Program-made: the position numbers and the translations under genes
DNA from: Nisaea sediminum
Lineage (GTDB): Bacteria > Pseudomonadota > Alphaproteobacteria > Thalassobaculales > Thalassobaculaceae
Length of the DNA stretch: 64,000 bases
Assembly: GCF_014904705.1 (NCBI RefSeq)
Contig: NZ_JACZCQ010000003.1
Location: 310,001-374,000, forward strand
Direction: 5' to 3'
Part shown: positions 1 to 8,919 of the stretch, in pieces
How the letters are laid out: every line of letters begins with the position of its first letter
Position numbering within the stretch: the stretch's first letter is position 1
Notes under the pieces: generated by a model
The model's input: the letters and a program-made list of their open reading frames with translations, nothing else
The model's database searches: none
Told to the model about the DNA's origin: nothing

Positions 1-1326
1 CCGAAACTGGCGGAGCTGCCGCACGGCAATTTCGTGCGTCACACCCAGCTCTACCTGAAGCACGACCCGAAGGACTCGACGGACGAATATGTCTCCGTGC
101 TGCCCATGCCCTGGATCATGGAACAGGTCTATACCCTCGGTTTCGGCCTCAATTCCCGCATGAAGGTGAGTTTCCCCGAGAACGAGGAAACCGCGATGAG
201 CGACATGCGCGAGATCGGCCCGACCTTCCTGTTGCTGGCACCGCGCGTGCTCGAGCAGATCGCCGCCGACATGCGCGCCCGTGTGATGGATGCCGGCGCG
301 CTGACGCAGTGGATCTTCGAGAAAGGCGTCGCGCTCGGTACCGAGGCGGTCGAGCGTGGGAACCGCTCATGGTTCGCCGACACCATGCTGTTCGGCGCGC
401 TGCGCGACCGGCTCGGCTTCTCCAACGTCCGCTCGGCCGCAACCGGCGGCGCGGCAATGGGCCCCGAGACCTTCAAGCTCTTCCTCGCCATGGGCGTGCC
501 CCTGAAACAGCTCTACGGACAGACCGAACTGCTCGGCGCCTACACCTTGCAGGACGGTGAGGAAATCGACGTCGACACGGTCGGCGTGCCGTTCGAGGGC
601 TGCGAGGTGAAGATCATCGACGCCGACAGCGACGGCGTCGGCGAGATCGTGACCCGCCATCCCAACATGTTCCGTGGCTTCTACAAAAACGCCGAGGCCA
701 CGAAGGCGGACATGAAGGACGGCTGGATGCATACCGGCGATGCCGGTTTCTTCGACGACAAGGGCCGGCTGACGGTGATCGATCGGGTGAAGGATATCGC
801 CCAGACCCGAACCGGAACGAAATTCTCGCCGCAATATATCGAGAACAAGCTGAAGTTCTCCCCCTATATCGGCGAGGCGGTGATTCTCGGCGCCGGCCAG
901 GATTACCTGACGGCGATCATCTGCGTGCGTTTCTCCATCGTCTCGAAATGGGCCGAGAAAGCGCGCATTCCCTTCACCTCCTACACCAACCTCTCGGACC
1001 GGCCGGAGATCTACGAACTGATCCGGGGCGAAATCGCGCATGTGAACGAGAGTCTTCCGGAAACCCAGAGAATCCGGAAATTCCTCCTTCTTTACAAGGA
1101 GTTGGATGCTGACGACGGCGAACTCACCCGGACCCGCAAGGTGCGGCGTAGCGTGATTTCCGAACGCTACGGTCCGATCATCGAAGCGCTCTACGGCAAC
1201 GGCGACCGGGCAGAGATGAATTCCGAAGTGACCTTCGAGGATGGCCGCAAGGGCAACATCCAGGCGTCGATGAAAATCATGGATTTGGACGGCGCTGCGG
1301 CGCCGGCGTTGAAAAAGGCAGGCTGA
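1..1326 (+). CDS. AMP-dependent acyl-CoA synthetase (5' end outside window)
   Basis: The reading frame is open from base 1, so the start lies upstream; 441 residues are visible. It is an adenylate-forming ligase that activates a carboxylic acid with ATP and CoA. The core motifs run in order: YGQTE (A5) near residue 173, GWMHTGDAG (A7) near 241, and DRVKDI (A8) near 261. The length and the C-terminal region resemble long-chain fatty acyl-CoA synthetases. The ATP P-loop (A3) would lie before the window. The next gene, livG, starts 3 nt after the stop, so the two are co-transcribed. The Liv-type transporter context suggests that it activates the imported acid; the actual substrate cannot be read from sequence. 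Confidence 0.88.
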   Translation, partial: PKLAELPHGNFVRHTQLYLKHDPKDSTDEYVSVLPMPWIMEQVYTLGFGLNSRMKVSFPENEETAMSDMREIGPTFLLLAPRVLEQIAADMRARVMDAGALTQWIFEKGVALGTEAVERGNRSWFADTMLFGALRDRLGFSNVRSAATGGAAMGPETFKLFLAMGVPLKQLYGQTELLGAYTLQDGEEIDVDTVGVPFEGCEVKIIDADSDGVGEIVTRHPNMFRGFYKNAEATKADMKDGWMHTGDAGFFDDKGRLTVIDRVKDIAQTRTGTKFSPQYIENKLKFSPYIGEAVILGAGQDYLTAIICVRFSIVSKWAEKARIPFTSYTNLSDRPEIYELIRGEIAHVNESLPETQRIRKFLLLYKELDADDGELTRTRKVRRSVISERYGPIIEALYGNGDRAEMNSEVTFEDGRKGNIQASMKIMDLDGAAAPALKKAG

Positions 1327-1329
1327 CCC

Positions 1330-2172
1330 GTGGCAGAAGCACAAATCATGGAGACCGGCGGAAACACTTATTCCTCCGGACTTGTGGATACGCGAACCAT
1401 CGGCGATCCCATCCTCAGCGTCGAAAACATCGTGGTGAAGTTCGGCGGCGTGACCGCCATCAACGATGTCAGCTTCGATGTCCGCGAAGGCGAGATCCGC
1501 GCCATCATCGGCCCGAACGGCGCCGGCAAGTCCTCGATGCTCAACGTCCTGAACGGCTTCTACAAGCCGCGCTCGGGCAAGATCAATTTTGCCGGTCAAT
1601 CCTTCCCGGCGATGGATCCCTATTTCGCGGCGTCGAACGGGATTGCCCGGACTTTCCAGAACATCGCGCTGTTCCGCGGCATGAGCACGCTCGACAATCT
1701 GATGACCGGGCGCATGCTGAAGATGAAGAGGAACTTCTTCTGGCAATGCCTCTATTTCGGGCCGGCCCAGAAGGAGGAGCTCGAAAACCGCGCGCATGTC
1801 GAGCGGGTGATCGACTTCCTCGAGATCGCCGCGCTCCGCCGGACCCCCGTCGGCCGCCTGCCCTACGGGCTGCAGAAGCGGGTCGAACTCGGGCGCGCGC
1901 TCGCGATGGACCCGAAGATCCTGCTGCTCGACGAACCGATGGCCGGCATGAACGTCGAGGAGAAGGAGGACATGTCCCGCTTCATCATCGACGTGAATGA
2001 GGAATTCGGCACCACCGTGATCCTGATCGAACATGACATGGGCGTGGTGATGGACCTTTCCGACCGCGTCGTCGTGCTGGATTACGGAAGCAAGATCGCC
2101 GACGGCACACCGGACGAAGTCCGCGCGAACCAAAATGTCATCGACGCCTATCTCGGCGTCAGCCACGACTGA
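1330..2172 (+). CDS. livG: Liv-type ABC transporter ATPase (LivG-like)
   Basis: This is a nucleotide-binding subunit of a branched-chain amino acid family (HAAT) importer, 280 residues. Walker A, GPNGAGKSS, lies at about 61-69; the signature is YGLQKRVELGRAL; Walker B is ILLLDEPMAG; and the C-terminal IEHDMGVVM carries the switch His. The LivG-type C-terminal tail is present. The start used is GTG, 3 nt after the ligase stop; an internal ATG at codon 7 is an alternative. The roughly 30-residue N-terminal extension before the ABC core is longer than usual. It sits in one operon with both permeases, the binding protein and LivF. Confidence 0.93.
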   Translation: MAEAQIMETGGNTYSSGLVDTRTIGDPILSVENIVVKFGGVTAINDVSFDVREGEIRAIIGPNGAGKSSMLNVLNGFYKPRSGKINFAGQSFPAMDPYFAASNGIARTFQNIALFRGMSTLDNLMTGRMLKMKRNFFWQCLYFGPAQKEELENRAHVERVIDFLEIAALRRTPVGRLPYGLQKRVELGRALAMDPKILLLDEPMAGMNVEEKEDMSRFIIDVNEEFGTTVILIEHDMGVVMDLSDRVVVLDYGSKIADGTPDEVRANQNVIDAYLGVSHD

Positions 2173-2198
2173 CGTGCTGAGTTAAAGGAGAACACCCC

Positions 2199-3158
2199 GT
2201 GGAATTCCTCCATGCACTTTTGATTCAGCCGTTCGCCGACATGTTCATGGAACCGGCTTTCTTCATCGAAACCTTCATCAAGGGCCTGATGGCGGGAGTG
2301 CTCTACTCTCTCGTTGCTCTTGGCTTCGTGCTGATCTTCAAGGCTTCCGGCGTCTTCAACTTTTCCCAGGGCGTGATGGCCCTCTTCGCCGCCCTTACCC
2401 TGACCGGCCTGATGGAACTCCTCGAGCCGTCGGGTATGCCGAAAGCGCTCATCGTCATCCTCGCCATCGCGGCAACGATCGTCGTGATGATCCTGCTGGC
2501 ACTCATCATCGAGAGGCTCGTCCTCAGACCGCTGGTGAACCAGGAACTGATCATCCTCTTCATGGCCACGCTAGGGCTCTCCTATGTCCTAGAGGGCGCG
2601 GGAGACCTGCTCTGGGGCAGCGACGTGAAGGTGCTCGATATCGGGCTGCCGACCGATATCTGGGATATCAACGGCGTCTTCATCGAACAGCTCGACGTGA
2701 CCGCGGCGATCGCCGCCGGATCGCTGGTGGCGATCCTCGCCGTCTTTTTCACCAAGACCCGTATCGGACGCGCGCTCCGCGCGGTGGCGGACGATCACCA
2801 GGCCGCGCTGTCCGTCGGTATCTCGCTGCAGCAGATCTGGGTCATCGTCTGGTCGGTCGCGGGCATCGTCGCGCTGGTCGCCGGCATCATGTGGGGCAGC
2901 AAGTCCGGCGTGCAGTTCAGCCTTTCTCTGATCGCGTTGAAGGCCCTGCCCGTGCTGATCCTCGGCGGTTTCACCTCGATCCCGGGCGCCATCATCGGTG
3001 GCCTGATCATCGGCGTCGGCGAAAAGATCGTCGAAGTCTTCTGGTACAGCGTCCATGGCGGCGCTGTTGAGAACTGGTTCGCCTTCATGCTGGCGCTCGT
3101 GTTCCTGATGTTCAGGCCACAGGGGCTGTTCGGCGACAAGATTATCGAAAGGGTTTAA
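2199..3158 (+). CDS. livH: Liv-type ABC transporter permease (LivH-like)
   Basis: Inner-membrane permease of the branched-chain amino acid type importer, 319 residues with about eight hydrophobic segments. The family landmarks are GLMAGVLYSLVALGFVLIF near residue 29, the GRALRAVADD loop that contacts the ATPase near 189, and the closing RPQGLFG. The start is GTG, preceded by a clear AAAGGAG 8 nt upstream. livM begins 4 nt after the stop. It would pair with LivM to form the transmembrane pore. Confidence 0.93.
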   Translation: MEFLHALLIQPFADMFMEPAFFIETFIKGLMAGVLYSLVALGFVLIFKASGVFNFSQGVMALFAALTLTGLMELLEPSGMPKALIVILAIAATIVVMILLALIIERLVLRPLVNQELIILFMATLGLSYVLEGAGDLLWGSDVKVLDIGLPTDIWDINGVFIEQLDVTAAIAAGSLVAILAVFFTKTRIGRALRAVADDHQAALSVGISLQQIWVIVWSVAGIVALVAGIMWGSKSGVQFSLSLIALKALPVLILGGFTSIPGAIIGGLIIGVGEKIVEVFWYSVHGGAVENWFAFMLALVFLMFRPQGLFGDKIIERV

Positions 3159-3162
3159 GGCG

Positions 3163-4236
3163 ATGCTGTATCGCGAGACAGGCCAGTTCAAACGGAACTA
3201 CGCCGCTGACCAGCAGCTGTTCCCGATTTTTCAGGACAAGATCCTGCTGGCCGTGATCCTGGTGGTTTCGCTTGCCATCATTCCCTTCGTCATCAACGAC
3301 TACTGGTCGAAGGCGATCCTGCTGCCGTTCATGGTCTATTCGCTCATCGCGCTCGGCCTCAACATCCTGGTCGGCTATTGCGGACAGATCTCGCTCGGCA
3401 CCGGCGGCTTCATGGCTGTGGGAGCCTACAGTTCCTACAAGCTCTGCACGGCCTTCCCCGAGATGAATCTTGTCGTCGTGATCCTGCTCTCCGGGGGCTG
3501 TACAGCGGCGGTCGGCGTGCTTTTCGGTCTGCCGAGCCTCCGGATCAAGGGCTTCTACCTCGCCGTCGCGACCCTGGCGGCCCAGTTCTTCCTGATCTGG
3601 ATGTTCAACAAGGTTCCGTGGTTCTACAATTACGAGATGAGCCAAATCACCGCGCCGCCGCGCGAGATGTTCGGCTTCCTCGTCTCCGGACCTCAAGCGA
3701 CCCCGACGGCGCAGTATCTCTTCGTGCTGGGCTTCCTGGTGGCCTTCACATGGATCGCCCTCAATCTGGTGCGAGGCCGCATCGGCCGGAGCTGGATGTC
3801 GATCCGCGACATGGACATCGCCGCGGAACTGCTCGGCATCAAACCGTTGAAGACCAAGCTTCTCGCCTTCGCCGTATCCTCTTTCTACATCGGCATCGGC
3901 GGCGCGCTGATCTTCCATATCTGGCTCGGCACGGTCGAAGCGACCGAAGCCTTCGACATCCTGCAGTCCTTCTTCGTCCTCTTCGCCATCATCATCGGCG
4001 GGCTGGGCAGCGTGCTCGGTTCCTATCTCGGGGCCGCCTTCATGGCGCTGATGCCGGTCGGGCTGAAAGTCGTGCTGGTGGATTGGTTCGGGATGGTGCC
4101 CGTGACCGCGAAGCATATCGAGATCATGCTCGTCGGCTCGCTCATCATCTTCTTCCTCATCAAGGAGCCGCACGGTCTGGCGCGCATGTGGCAGATCACA
4201 AAGGAGAAGCTCCGACTCTGGCCGTTCCCCTACTGA
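3163..4236 (+). CDS. livM: Liv-type ABC transporter permease (LivM-like)
   Basis: Second inner-membrane permease of the importer, 357 residues with many hydrophobic segments. Family landmarks are LNILVGYCGQISLGTGGF near residue 67, the GRIGRSWMSIRDMDIAAE cytoplasmic loop near 206, and GGLGSVLGSYLGA near 279. The N-terminus carries about 24 hydrophilic residues before the first membrane segment. The ATG lies 4 nt after livH, so translation is probably coupled. A 94-nt gap follows before the binding-protein gene. Confidence 0.93.
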   Translation: MLYRETGQFKRNYAADQQLFPIFQDKILLAVILVVSLAIIPFVINDYWSKAILLPFMVYSLIALGLNILVGYCGQISLGTGGFMAVGAYSSYKLCTAFPEMNLVVVILLSGGCTAAVGVLFGLPSLRIKGFYLAVATLAAQFFLIWMFNKVPWFYNYEMSQITAPPREMFGFLVSGPQATPTAQYLFVLGFLVAFTWIALNLVRGRIGRSWMSIRDMDIAAELLGIKPLKTKLLAFAVSSFYIGIGGALIFHIWLGTVEATEAFDILQSFFVLFAIIIGGLGSVLGSYLGAAFMALMPVGLKVVLVDWFGMVPVTAKHIEIMLVGSLIIFFLIKEPHGLARMWQITKEKLRLWPFPY

Positions 4237-4330
4237 CCCCGGTCGGTGGGACACGGGGGCGCCCGTTTGGCTGAAATACGCAAGAACCTGAACAGGCCGG
4301 AAAAAATCGGCCCACATTAGGGAGGCAAGT

Positions 4331-5659
4331 ATGAGACTTACAAAGACAACCATGGCCATCGCGGCCGCGGGCGTCATCGCCGGCGCGGCGTGGGCCGAAA
4401 CGGCCCTGGCCGACTATGACGCCTATACCGTTCCGAACCTGGTCTACCGTACGGGCGCCTATGCCCCGAACGGCATTCCGCTCGCGAACGGCTTCATCGA
4501 CTATTTCAACATGCTCAACGAGCGCGACGGCGGTGTCGAAGGCATCAAGGTCAACGTTGTCGAGTGCGAGACCGCCTACAACACCAAGACCTCGGTCGAG
4601 TGCTACGAGAACCTGAAGAACGAAGGCCAGTCCGGCGCTCTCGTCTTCAACCCGCACTCCACCGGCGTGACCTACGCGCTGATCCCGAAGGCGAGCGAGG
4701 ACAAGATTCCGATCCTGTCCATGGGCTACGGCCGGACCTCGGCTGCCGACGGCACGGTGTTCCCGTACATCTTCAACTTCCCGACCACCTACTGGTCGCA
4801 GGCCAGCGCCTTCATCAAATATGTCGGCGCCAAAGAAGGCGGAATGGACAAGTTGAAGGGCAAGAAGATCGCCCTCGTTTTCCACAACTCCGCCTACGGC
4901 AAGGAGCCGATCAAGACCCTTGAGACCCTGGCCGGCACTTATGGCTTCGAGCTGATGCTCCTGCCGGTCGACCATCCGGGTCAGGAACAGAAGGCCACCT
5001 GGCTGCAGGTCCGGCGCGCCAAGCCGGACTGGATCTTCATGTGGGGCTGGGGCGTGATGAACCAGGTCGCGATCAAGGAAGCCGCCGCCATCCGCTTCCC
5101 GATGGACAAGTTCATCGGTGTCTGGTGGTCCGGGTCCGAGAACGACGTCGCTCCGGCAGGTGATGCCGCGAACGGCTATCTCGCGGGCACGATGCACGCG
5201 CCGGGTTCCGACTTCCAGGCGATCGCGGACATCAAGAAGCACGTCTATGCCAAGGGCAACGGCGCTGGCGAGGAAGCCCGCATCGGCGAGGTGCTCTACA
5301 ACCGCGGCATGCTGGAAGCGGTGTTCACCGCCGAGGCGATGCGCAACGCGATCAAGATCCACGGCACAAAGGATATCCGTGGCGAGCATGTGCGTGACGG
5401 TTTCGAGGCCATCGATCTCAGCGAGGCCGATTTCGAGCGTCTCGGCCTGAAGGACTTCATGAAGCCGATCAAGATCACCTGTGAGAATCACGAAGGTAAC
5501 GGTCCGGTTGCCATCCAGCAGTGGGATGCCGCTGCGGGCAAATGGAAGATCGTCTCCGAGTGGATCGAGCCGATGCACGACGTCGTGCGGGCGCTGGTGA
5601 AGGAGGACGCGGCCGCCTACGCCGCCGAGAACAACATCACGCCGCGTAAGTGCAGCTGA
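4331..5659 (+). CDS. Periplasmic binding protein of the Liv-type transporter
   Basis: 442-residue type I periplasmic binding protein (Peripla_BP_6, Leu/Ile/Val family), which presents the substrate to LivHM. An N-terminal signal peptide with a hydrophobic stretch (AIAAAGVIAGAAWA) and likely cleavage near residue 24-28 is visible. The mature protein starts with YTVPNLVYRTGAYAPNG and contains GVTYALIPKASEDKIPILS, typical of the family. The start ATG has an excellent AGGGAGG upstream. The gene is followed by a 10-bp-stem hairpin before livF. Ligand class is not determined by sequence; the two adjacent CoA ligases point to a carboxylate rather than an amino acid (inference). Confidence 0.9.
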   Translation: MRLTKTTMAIAAAGVIAGAAWAETALADYDAYTVPNLVYRTGAYAPNGIPLANGFIDYFNMLNERDGGVEGIKVNVVECETAYNTKTSVECYENLKNEGQSGALVFNPHSTGVTYALIPKASEDKIPILSMGYGRTSAADGTVFPYIFNFPTTYWSQASAFIKYVGAKEGGMDKLKGKKIALVFHNSAYGKEPIKTLETLAGTYGFELMLLPVDHPGQEQKATWLQVRRAKPDWIFMWGWGVMNQVAIKEAAAIRFPMDKFIGVWWSGSENDVAPAGDAANGYLAGTMHAPGSDFQAIADIKKHVYAKGNGAGEEARIGEVLYNRGMLEAVFTAEAMRNAIKIHGTKDIRGEHVRDGFEAIDLSEADFERLGLKDFMKPIKITCENHEGNGPVAIQQWDAAAGKWKIVSEWIEPMHDVVRALVKEDAAAYAAENNITPRKCS

Positions 5660-5675
5660 TTTGACCTTACCCTGG

Positions 5676-5703
5676 ACGGCGCCGGGCAACCGGCGCCGTT
5701 CTC
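5676..5703 (+). terminator. Strong hairpin between binding-protein gene and livF
   Basis: A perfect 10-bp stem (ACGGCGCCGG / CCGGCGCCGT) closes a GCAA tetraloop and is followed by the pyrimidine run TCTCTCCCC rather than a pure T-tract. It lies 17 nt after the binding-protein stop and 26 nt before the livF start. Its position suggests partial termination or a 3'-stability element that lets the binding protein be made in excess of the ATPase; leaky rather than full termination is inferred because livF has no other obvious promoter. Confidence 0.6.
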
Positions 5704-5725
5704 TCCCCTTCTGGAGGCATGAGAC

Positions 5726-6559
5726 GTGAGCGCTGTCGAACAGGAAACCGGGACGGAAACGCCGATCCTTCGCGTCAACAACATCGAGGTCATCTACGAC
5801 CACGTCATTCTGGTCCTGAAAGGCGTCTCGCTGGAGGTCCCGCGCGGCGGAATCGTCGCCCTGCTCGGCGGCAACGGCGCCGGCAAGACCACCACGCTGA
5901 AAGCCATTTCGAACCTGTTGAAGTCGGAGCGCGGCGAGGTCACGAAAGGCACGATCGATTTCGAGGGTCAGGCGATCCAGTCCATGACCCCGCACCAACT
6001 CGTCGAGAAGGGCGTCATCCAGGTTATGGAAGGCCGCCACTGCTTCGAGCATCTGACCGTCGAGGAAAATCTGCTGACCGGCGCTTTCACGCGCGGCGGC
6101 GACCGGGTGGGCATCGCCCAGGATCTCGAGATGGTCTACACCTATTTCCCGCGCCTGCGCGAACGCCGCAGCAGCCTTGCCGGCTACACGTCTGGCGGCG
6201 AGCAGCAGATGGTCGCCATCGGACGCGCGCTGATGAGCCGGCCGAAGACCATTCTGCTGGACGAACCCTCGATGGGACTCGCGCCGCAGCTGGTCGAACA
6301 GATCTTCGAGATCGTGAAGAAGATCAACGAGCAGGAAGGCGTCTCTATCCTGCTGGCCGAACAGAACACCAACGTCGCGCTGCGCTACGCGAAATACGGC
6401 TACATCCTCGAAAGCGGCCGTGTGGTGATGGAAGGCGACGCGGAGATGCTGCGCTCCAACGAGGACGTGAAGGAATTCTATCTAGGCCTCAGTTCGAGCG
6501 GACGGAAAAGCTTCCGCGACGTGAAACACTATCGCCGCCGCAAGCGCTGGCTCGGCTGA
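5726..6559 (+). CDS. livF: Liv-type ABC transporter ATPase (LivF-like)
   Basis: Second nucleotide-binding subunit of the importer, 277 residues. Walker A GGNGAGKTT lies near residue 50, the signature TSGGEQQM near 155, Walker B TILLDEPSMGLAPQ near 172, then LAEQNTNVALR with the LivF-type Q loop end. The GTG start follows CTGGAGG. The C-terminus is about 25 residues longer than the compact LivF proteins and very basic (KHYRRRKRW). It belongs to the operon that starts before the window and continues into the ligase gene at 6602. Confidence 0.92.
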   Translation: MSAVEQETGTETPILRVNNIEVIYDHVILVLKGVSLEVPRGGIVALLGGNGAGKTTTLKAISNLLKSERGEVTKGTIDFEGQAIQSMTPHQLVEKGVIQVMEGRHCFEHLTVEENLLTGAFTRGGDRVGIAQDLEMVYTYFPRLRERRSSLAGYTSGGEQQMVAIGRALMSRPKTILLDEPSMGLAPQLVEQIFEIVKKINEQEGVSILLAEQNTNVALRYAKYGYILESGRVVMEGDAEMLRSNEDVKEFYLGLSSSGRKSFRDVKHYRRRKRWLG

Positions 6560-6601
6560 GCAAAACGGCATTCACATCCAATCAACTGGGATCGGCACCC
6601 G

Positions 6602-7840
6602 ATGAGCGGCGAATTCTACGACGGGCTCGAAACCCGCAGCATGGACGAGCGCGAAAGCGCACTGATGACCGCGCTTTCGAAGCAGGTGGCGCATGCCAGA
6701 GCGAAGAGCAGCTACTATCGGACGCTCCTTGCAGACACGGATCCGGGTGCCGTCACCTCCCGTAAGGCGCTTGCCGCGCTTCCGGTGACCCGCAAGGGCG
6801 ATCTCCTGGAACTGCAGAAGAAGACCCCGCCTCTCGGCGGGTTGAACGCCGTTGCTCCGAACGCGCTCGGACGTCTCTATATGTCGCCGGGCCCGATCTA
6901 CGATGCCGAAGGGCTCGAGGCCGATCCCTGGCGCTTTGCCCGCACGCTCTTCGCCGCCGGCTTCCGCAAGGGCGACATCGTCCACAACTGCTTCTCCTAC
7001 CACCTCACCCCTGCCGGGATGATGGTTGACAGCGCGGCGCGGGCGATCGGCTGCGCGGTCTTTCCGGGCGGCGTCGGCAATACCGAAATGCAGGTCCAGG
7101 CCGCGGCGGACCTGAAGCCGAGTGGATATGCGGGGACGCCGAGCTTTCTCAAGATCATCCTCGAGAAAGCCCGCGAGACCGGCGCGGATATCAGCAGCCT
7201 GAAGAAAGGCCTGGTCGGCGGTGAAGCCCTGCCGCCAAGCCTTCGCAAGGAGCTCTCAGAACTCGGTTGTGACGTCCTGCAATGCTACGGCACCGCCGAT
7301 CTCGGGCTCGTCGCCTATGAAAGCCCTGCATTGGAAGGCATGATTCTCGACGAGGGCGTGATCGTGGAAATCGTGCGTCCGGGAACCGGCGATCCGGTGC
7401 CCGAGGGTGAGGTCGGTGAGATCGTCGTGACCACCCTCAACCCGAATTATCCGCTGATCCGTTTCGGAACCGGCGACATGTCGGCGGTACTGGCCGGCGC
7501 AAGCCCCTGCGGGCGCACCAACCAGCGCATCAAGGGCTGGATGGGCCGTGCCGACCAGACCACCAAGGTCAAGGGCATGTTCGTCCATCCGGGACAGGTG
7601 GCCGAAGTCGTCAAGCGCCACCCCGAGATCGCGAAAGCCCGGCTTGTCGTCACCGGGCGGACAAGCGAAGACGTCATGACCCTGCATTGCGAGAGTGCGC
7701 AACACGACGATAGTCTCGCCAAGGCCGTGGCCGCCACCCTGCAGGCCGTGACCAAGCTGCGCGGCGCTGTCGAACTGGTCGCGGAAGGCAGCCTCGCCAA
7801 TGACGGCAAGGTCATCGAGGACGCCCGCAGTTACGACTGA
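6602..7840 (+). CDS. Phenylacetate-CoA-ligase-like adenylating enzyme with degenerate P-loop
   Basis: 412 residues, similar in length and layout to the PaaK family of AMP-forming CoA ligases. A5 (CYGTADLGLVAYE), A7 (RFGTGDMS) and A8 (GWMGRADQTTKVKG) motifs are intact. The glycine/serine-rich ATP loop normally written SSGTTGKP is missing; the equivalent place near residue 88 reads YMSPGPIYD. Related PaaK-like proteins with this change are, to my memory, found beside Liv-type transporters, but I cannot confirm this here. The gene is 42 nt after livF, probably in the same operon. Activity as a CoA ligase is therefore likely but not assured. Confidence 0.8.
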   Translation: MSGEFYDGLETRSMDERESALMTALSKQVAHARAKSSYYRTLLADTDPGAVTSRKALAALPVTRKGDLLELQKKTPPLGGLNAVAPNALGRLYMSPGPIYDAEGLEADPWRFARTLFAAGFRKGDIVHNCFSYHLTPAGMMVDSAARAIGCAVFPGGVGNTEMQVQAAADLKPSGYAGTPSFLKIILEKARETGADISSLKKGLVGGEALPPSLRKELSELGCDVLQCYGTADLGLVAYESPALEGMILDEGVIVEIVRPGTGDPVPEGEVGEIVVTTLNPNYPLIRFGTGDMSAVLAGASPCGRTNQRIKGWMGRADQTTKVKGMFVHPGQVAEVVKRHPEIAKARLVVTGRTSEDVMTLHCESAQHDDSLAKAVAATLQAVTKLRGAVELVAEGSLANDGKVIEDARSYD

Positions 7841-7862
7841 TCGCCGGTCCCCGGTGATTTCC
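7840..7862 (+). terminator. Weak terminator-like hairpin after the transport operon
   Basis: An 8-bp stem (ATCGCCGG / CCGGTGAT, one G-T pair) with a TCC loop begins at the last base of the ligase stop codon and is followed by TTT. It is plausible as the end of the operon, but the T-tract is short. Confidence 0.4.
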
Positions 7863-7930
7863 CGCTCACTTTAGGCGCCTCTCGAACGTCAGGACTACAG
7901 CCCCGCCGTAGTTCCGCGATCGAGAGTGCC

Positions 7931-8512
7931 ATGAGACGTTTCACCGCCATTTTTCTCTTTGTGCTCACCGCCTGCACGACCCCTCCGCAGGTGAAGGAGC
8001 TGTCCACCGCGCAGATCGCGTATTTCAACACGGCGATCGAAGCCGTGCGGGCGCAGTCTGATGCCCTCCTCATCGCCGCCGAACGGATCAAGCGGGACGC
8101 CGAAACCCGGATCAAGGCCCGCACCGTCTCCAGCAGGCTCGATGTGCGCGACGCCCTCAGTCCGCCTCAGGAACAGGGACGGCTCGATCCTACGGTCGTG
8201 AACGATCTGCTGAAAGGTCTCGAGAGCGCCAAGGAGAACGAGCAGCAGAACATCGCCAAGCTGCAAGCGACCATCGACGAGATCAAGGTGAAGACCGGAG
8301 AATTGAACAGCTACATCGCCAAGATGAAGGACGTACAGATCGCGCTCGATGCCTTCCTCCAATCCGAGGATGCGGGCGAGAGCGTGGTGCAGAACATATT
8401 GAAGCACCCGAATGTCGGGTATCTGCTCGAATCCGTCTCCGACACCTTGCCAAGGCTCTCCGATACGACGGAAACCCTGAAACGCCTCCTCGACGATCTG
8501 CCGAGCGCTTGA
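7931..8512 (+). CDS. Putative lipoprotein, unknown function
   Basis: 193 residues. A very short export signal, MRRFTAIFLFVLTAC, ends in a lipobox (L12-T-A-C15), so a lipid-anchored envelope protein is expected. The rest is hydrophilic and mostly helical with heptad-like stretches (for example AKENEQQNIAKLQATIDEI near residue 103), suggesting a coiled coil. No enzymatic motif is seen and I do not recognise the family. A second, smaller coiled-coil protein starts 23 nt downstream. Confidence 0.65.
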   Translation: MRRFTAIFLFVLTACTTPPQVKELSTAQIAYFNTAIEAVRAQSDALLIAAERIKRDAETRIKARTVSSRLDVRDALSPPQEQGRLDPTVVNDLLKGLESAKENEQQNIAKLQATIDEIKVKTGELNSYIAKMKDVQIALDAFLQSEDAGESVVQNILKHPNVGYLLESVSDTLPRLSDTTETLKRLLDDLPSA

Positions 8513-8535
8513 CCTCCCACGGACGGAGACCCGAC

Positions 8536-8829
8536 ATGAACATCGAAGACCTGAACGCAAAAATTACGGTTTTGATGAACGAAGCGGACCGTCTGACCGG
8601 TCCCGAGCGCGCTTTGCTCAGGATCGAGATCCGCAATCTGCAGAACGACATCGACGGCGCCTCGAACCAGGACATCCTAAAGCGTCTGAACGCGGTCAAA
8701 TTTCCGGACCTCCGTGAAATCGACCGGCAGATCGAGGCTGCGAGGACCGCGGCGTCGGACGCCGCGAAACGCGAGGCCATCGGTGTCGCCCTGAAAGTCC
8801 TGCGCGTCGGCCTCGGATTTGTGCTCTAG
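8536..8829 (+). CDS. Small helical protein, unknown function
   Basis: 97 residues, starting MNIEDLNAKITVLMNEAD. The ATG at 8536 is preferred because GGACGGAG lies just upstream; an in-frame start 27 nt earlier lacks such a site and overlaps the lipoprotein end. The protein is rich in Lys, Glu and Leu with amphipathic helices and ends in a short hydrophobic tail (LKVLRVGLGFVL) that might touch a membrane. It is probably co-transcribed with the lipoprotein. Family not recognised. Confidence 0.55.
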   Translation: MNIEDLNAKITVLMNEADRLTGPERALLRIEIRNLQNDIDGASNQDILKRLNAVKFPDLREIDRQIEAARTAASDAAKREAIGVALKVLRVGLGFVL

Positions 8830-8919
8830 CACCATCTGCCTTGTTCCCGGCACCGTCTGGCGCGCGGACGCAGTTCGCTCCACAATCCCTCATTCGGTTA
8901 TCTGCCGAGGGGGGAAACA

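Noticed and set aside
367-2166. Long minus-strand open frame (599 codons) opposite the ligase and livG
   Set aside because: It mirrors the codon positions of two clear plus-strand genes; His/Asp/Val-rich antisense translations are typical of GC-rich DNA. No motif.
4196-6052. 618-codon minus-strand frame opposite the binding-protein gene and livF
   Set aside because: Shadow of confident genes with signal peptide and Walker motifs on the other strand.
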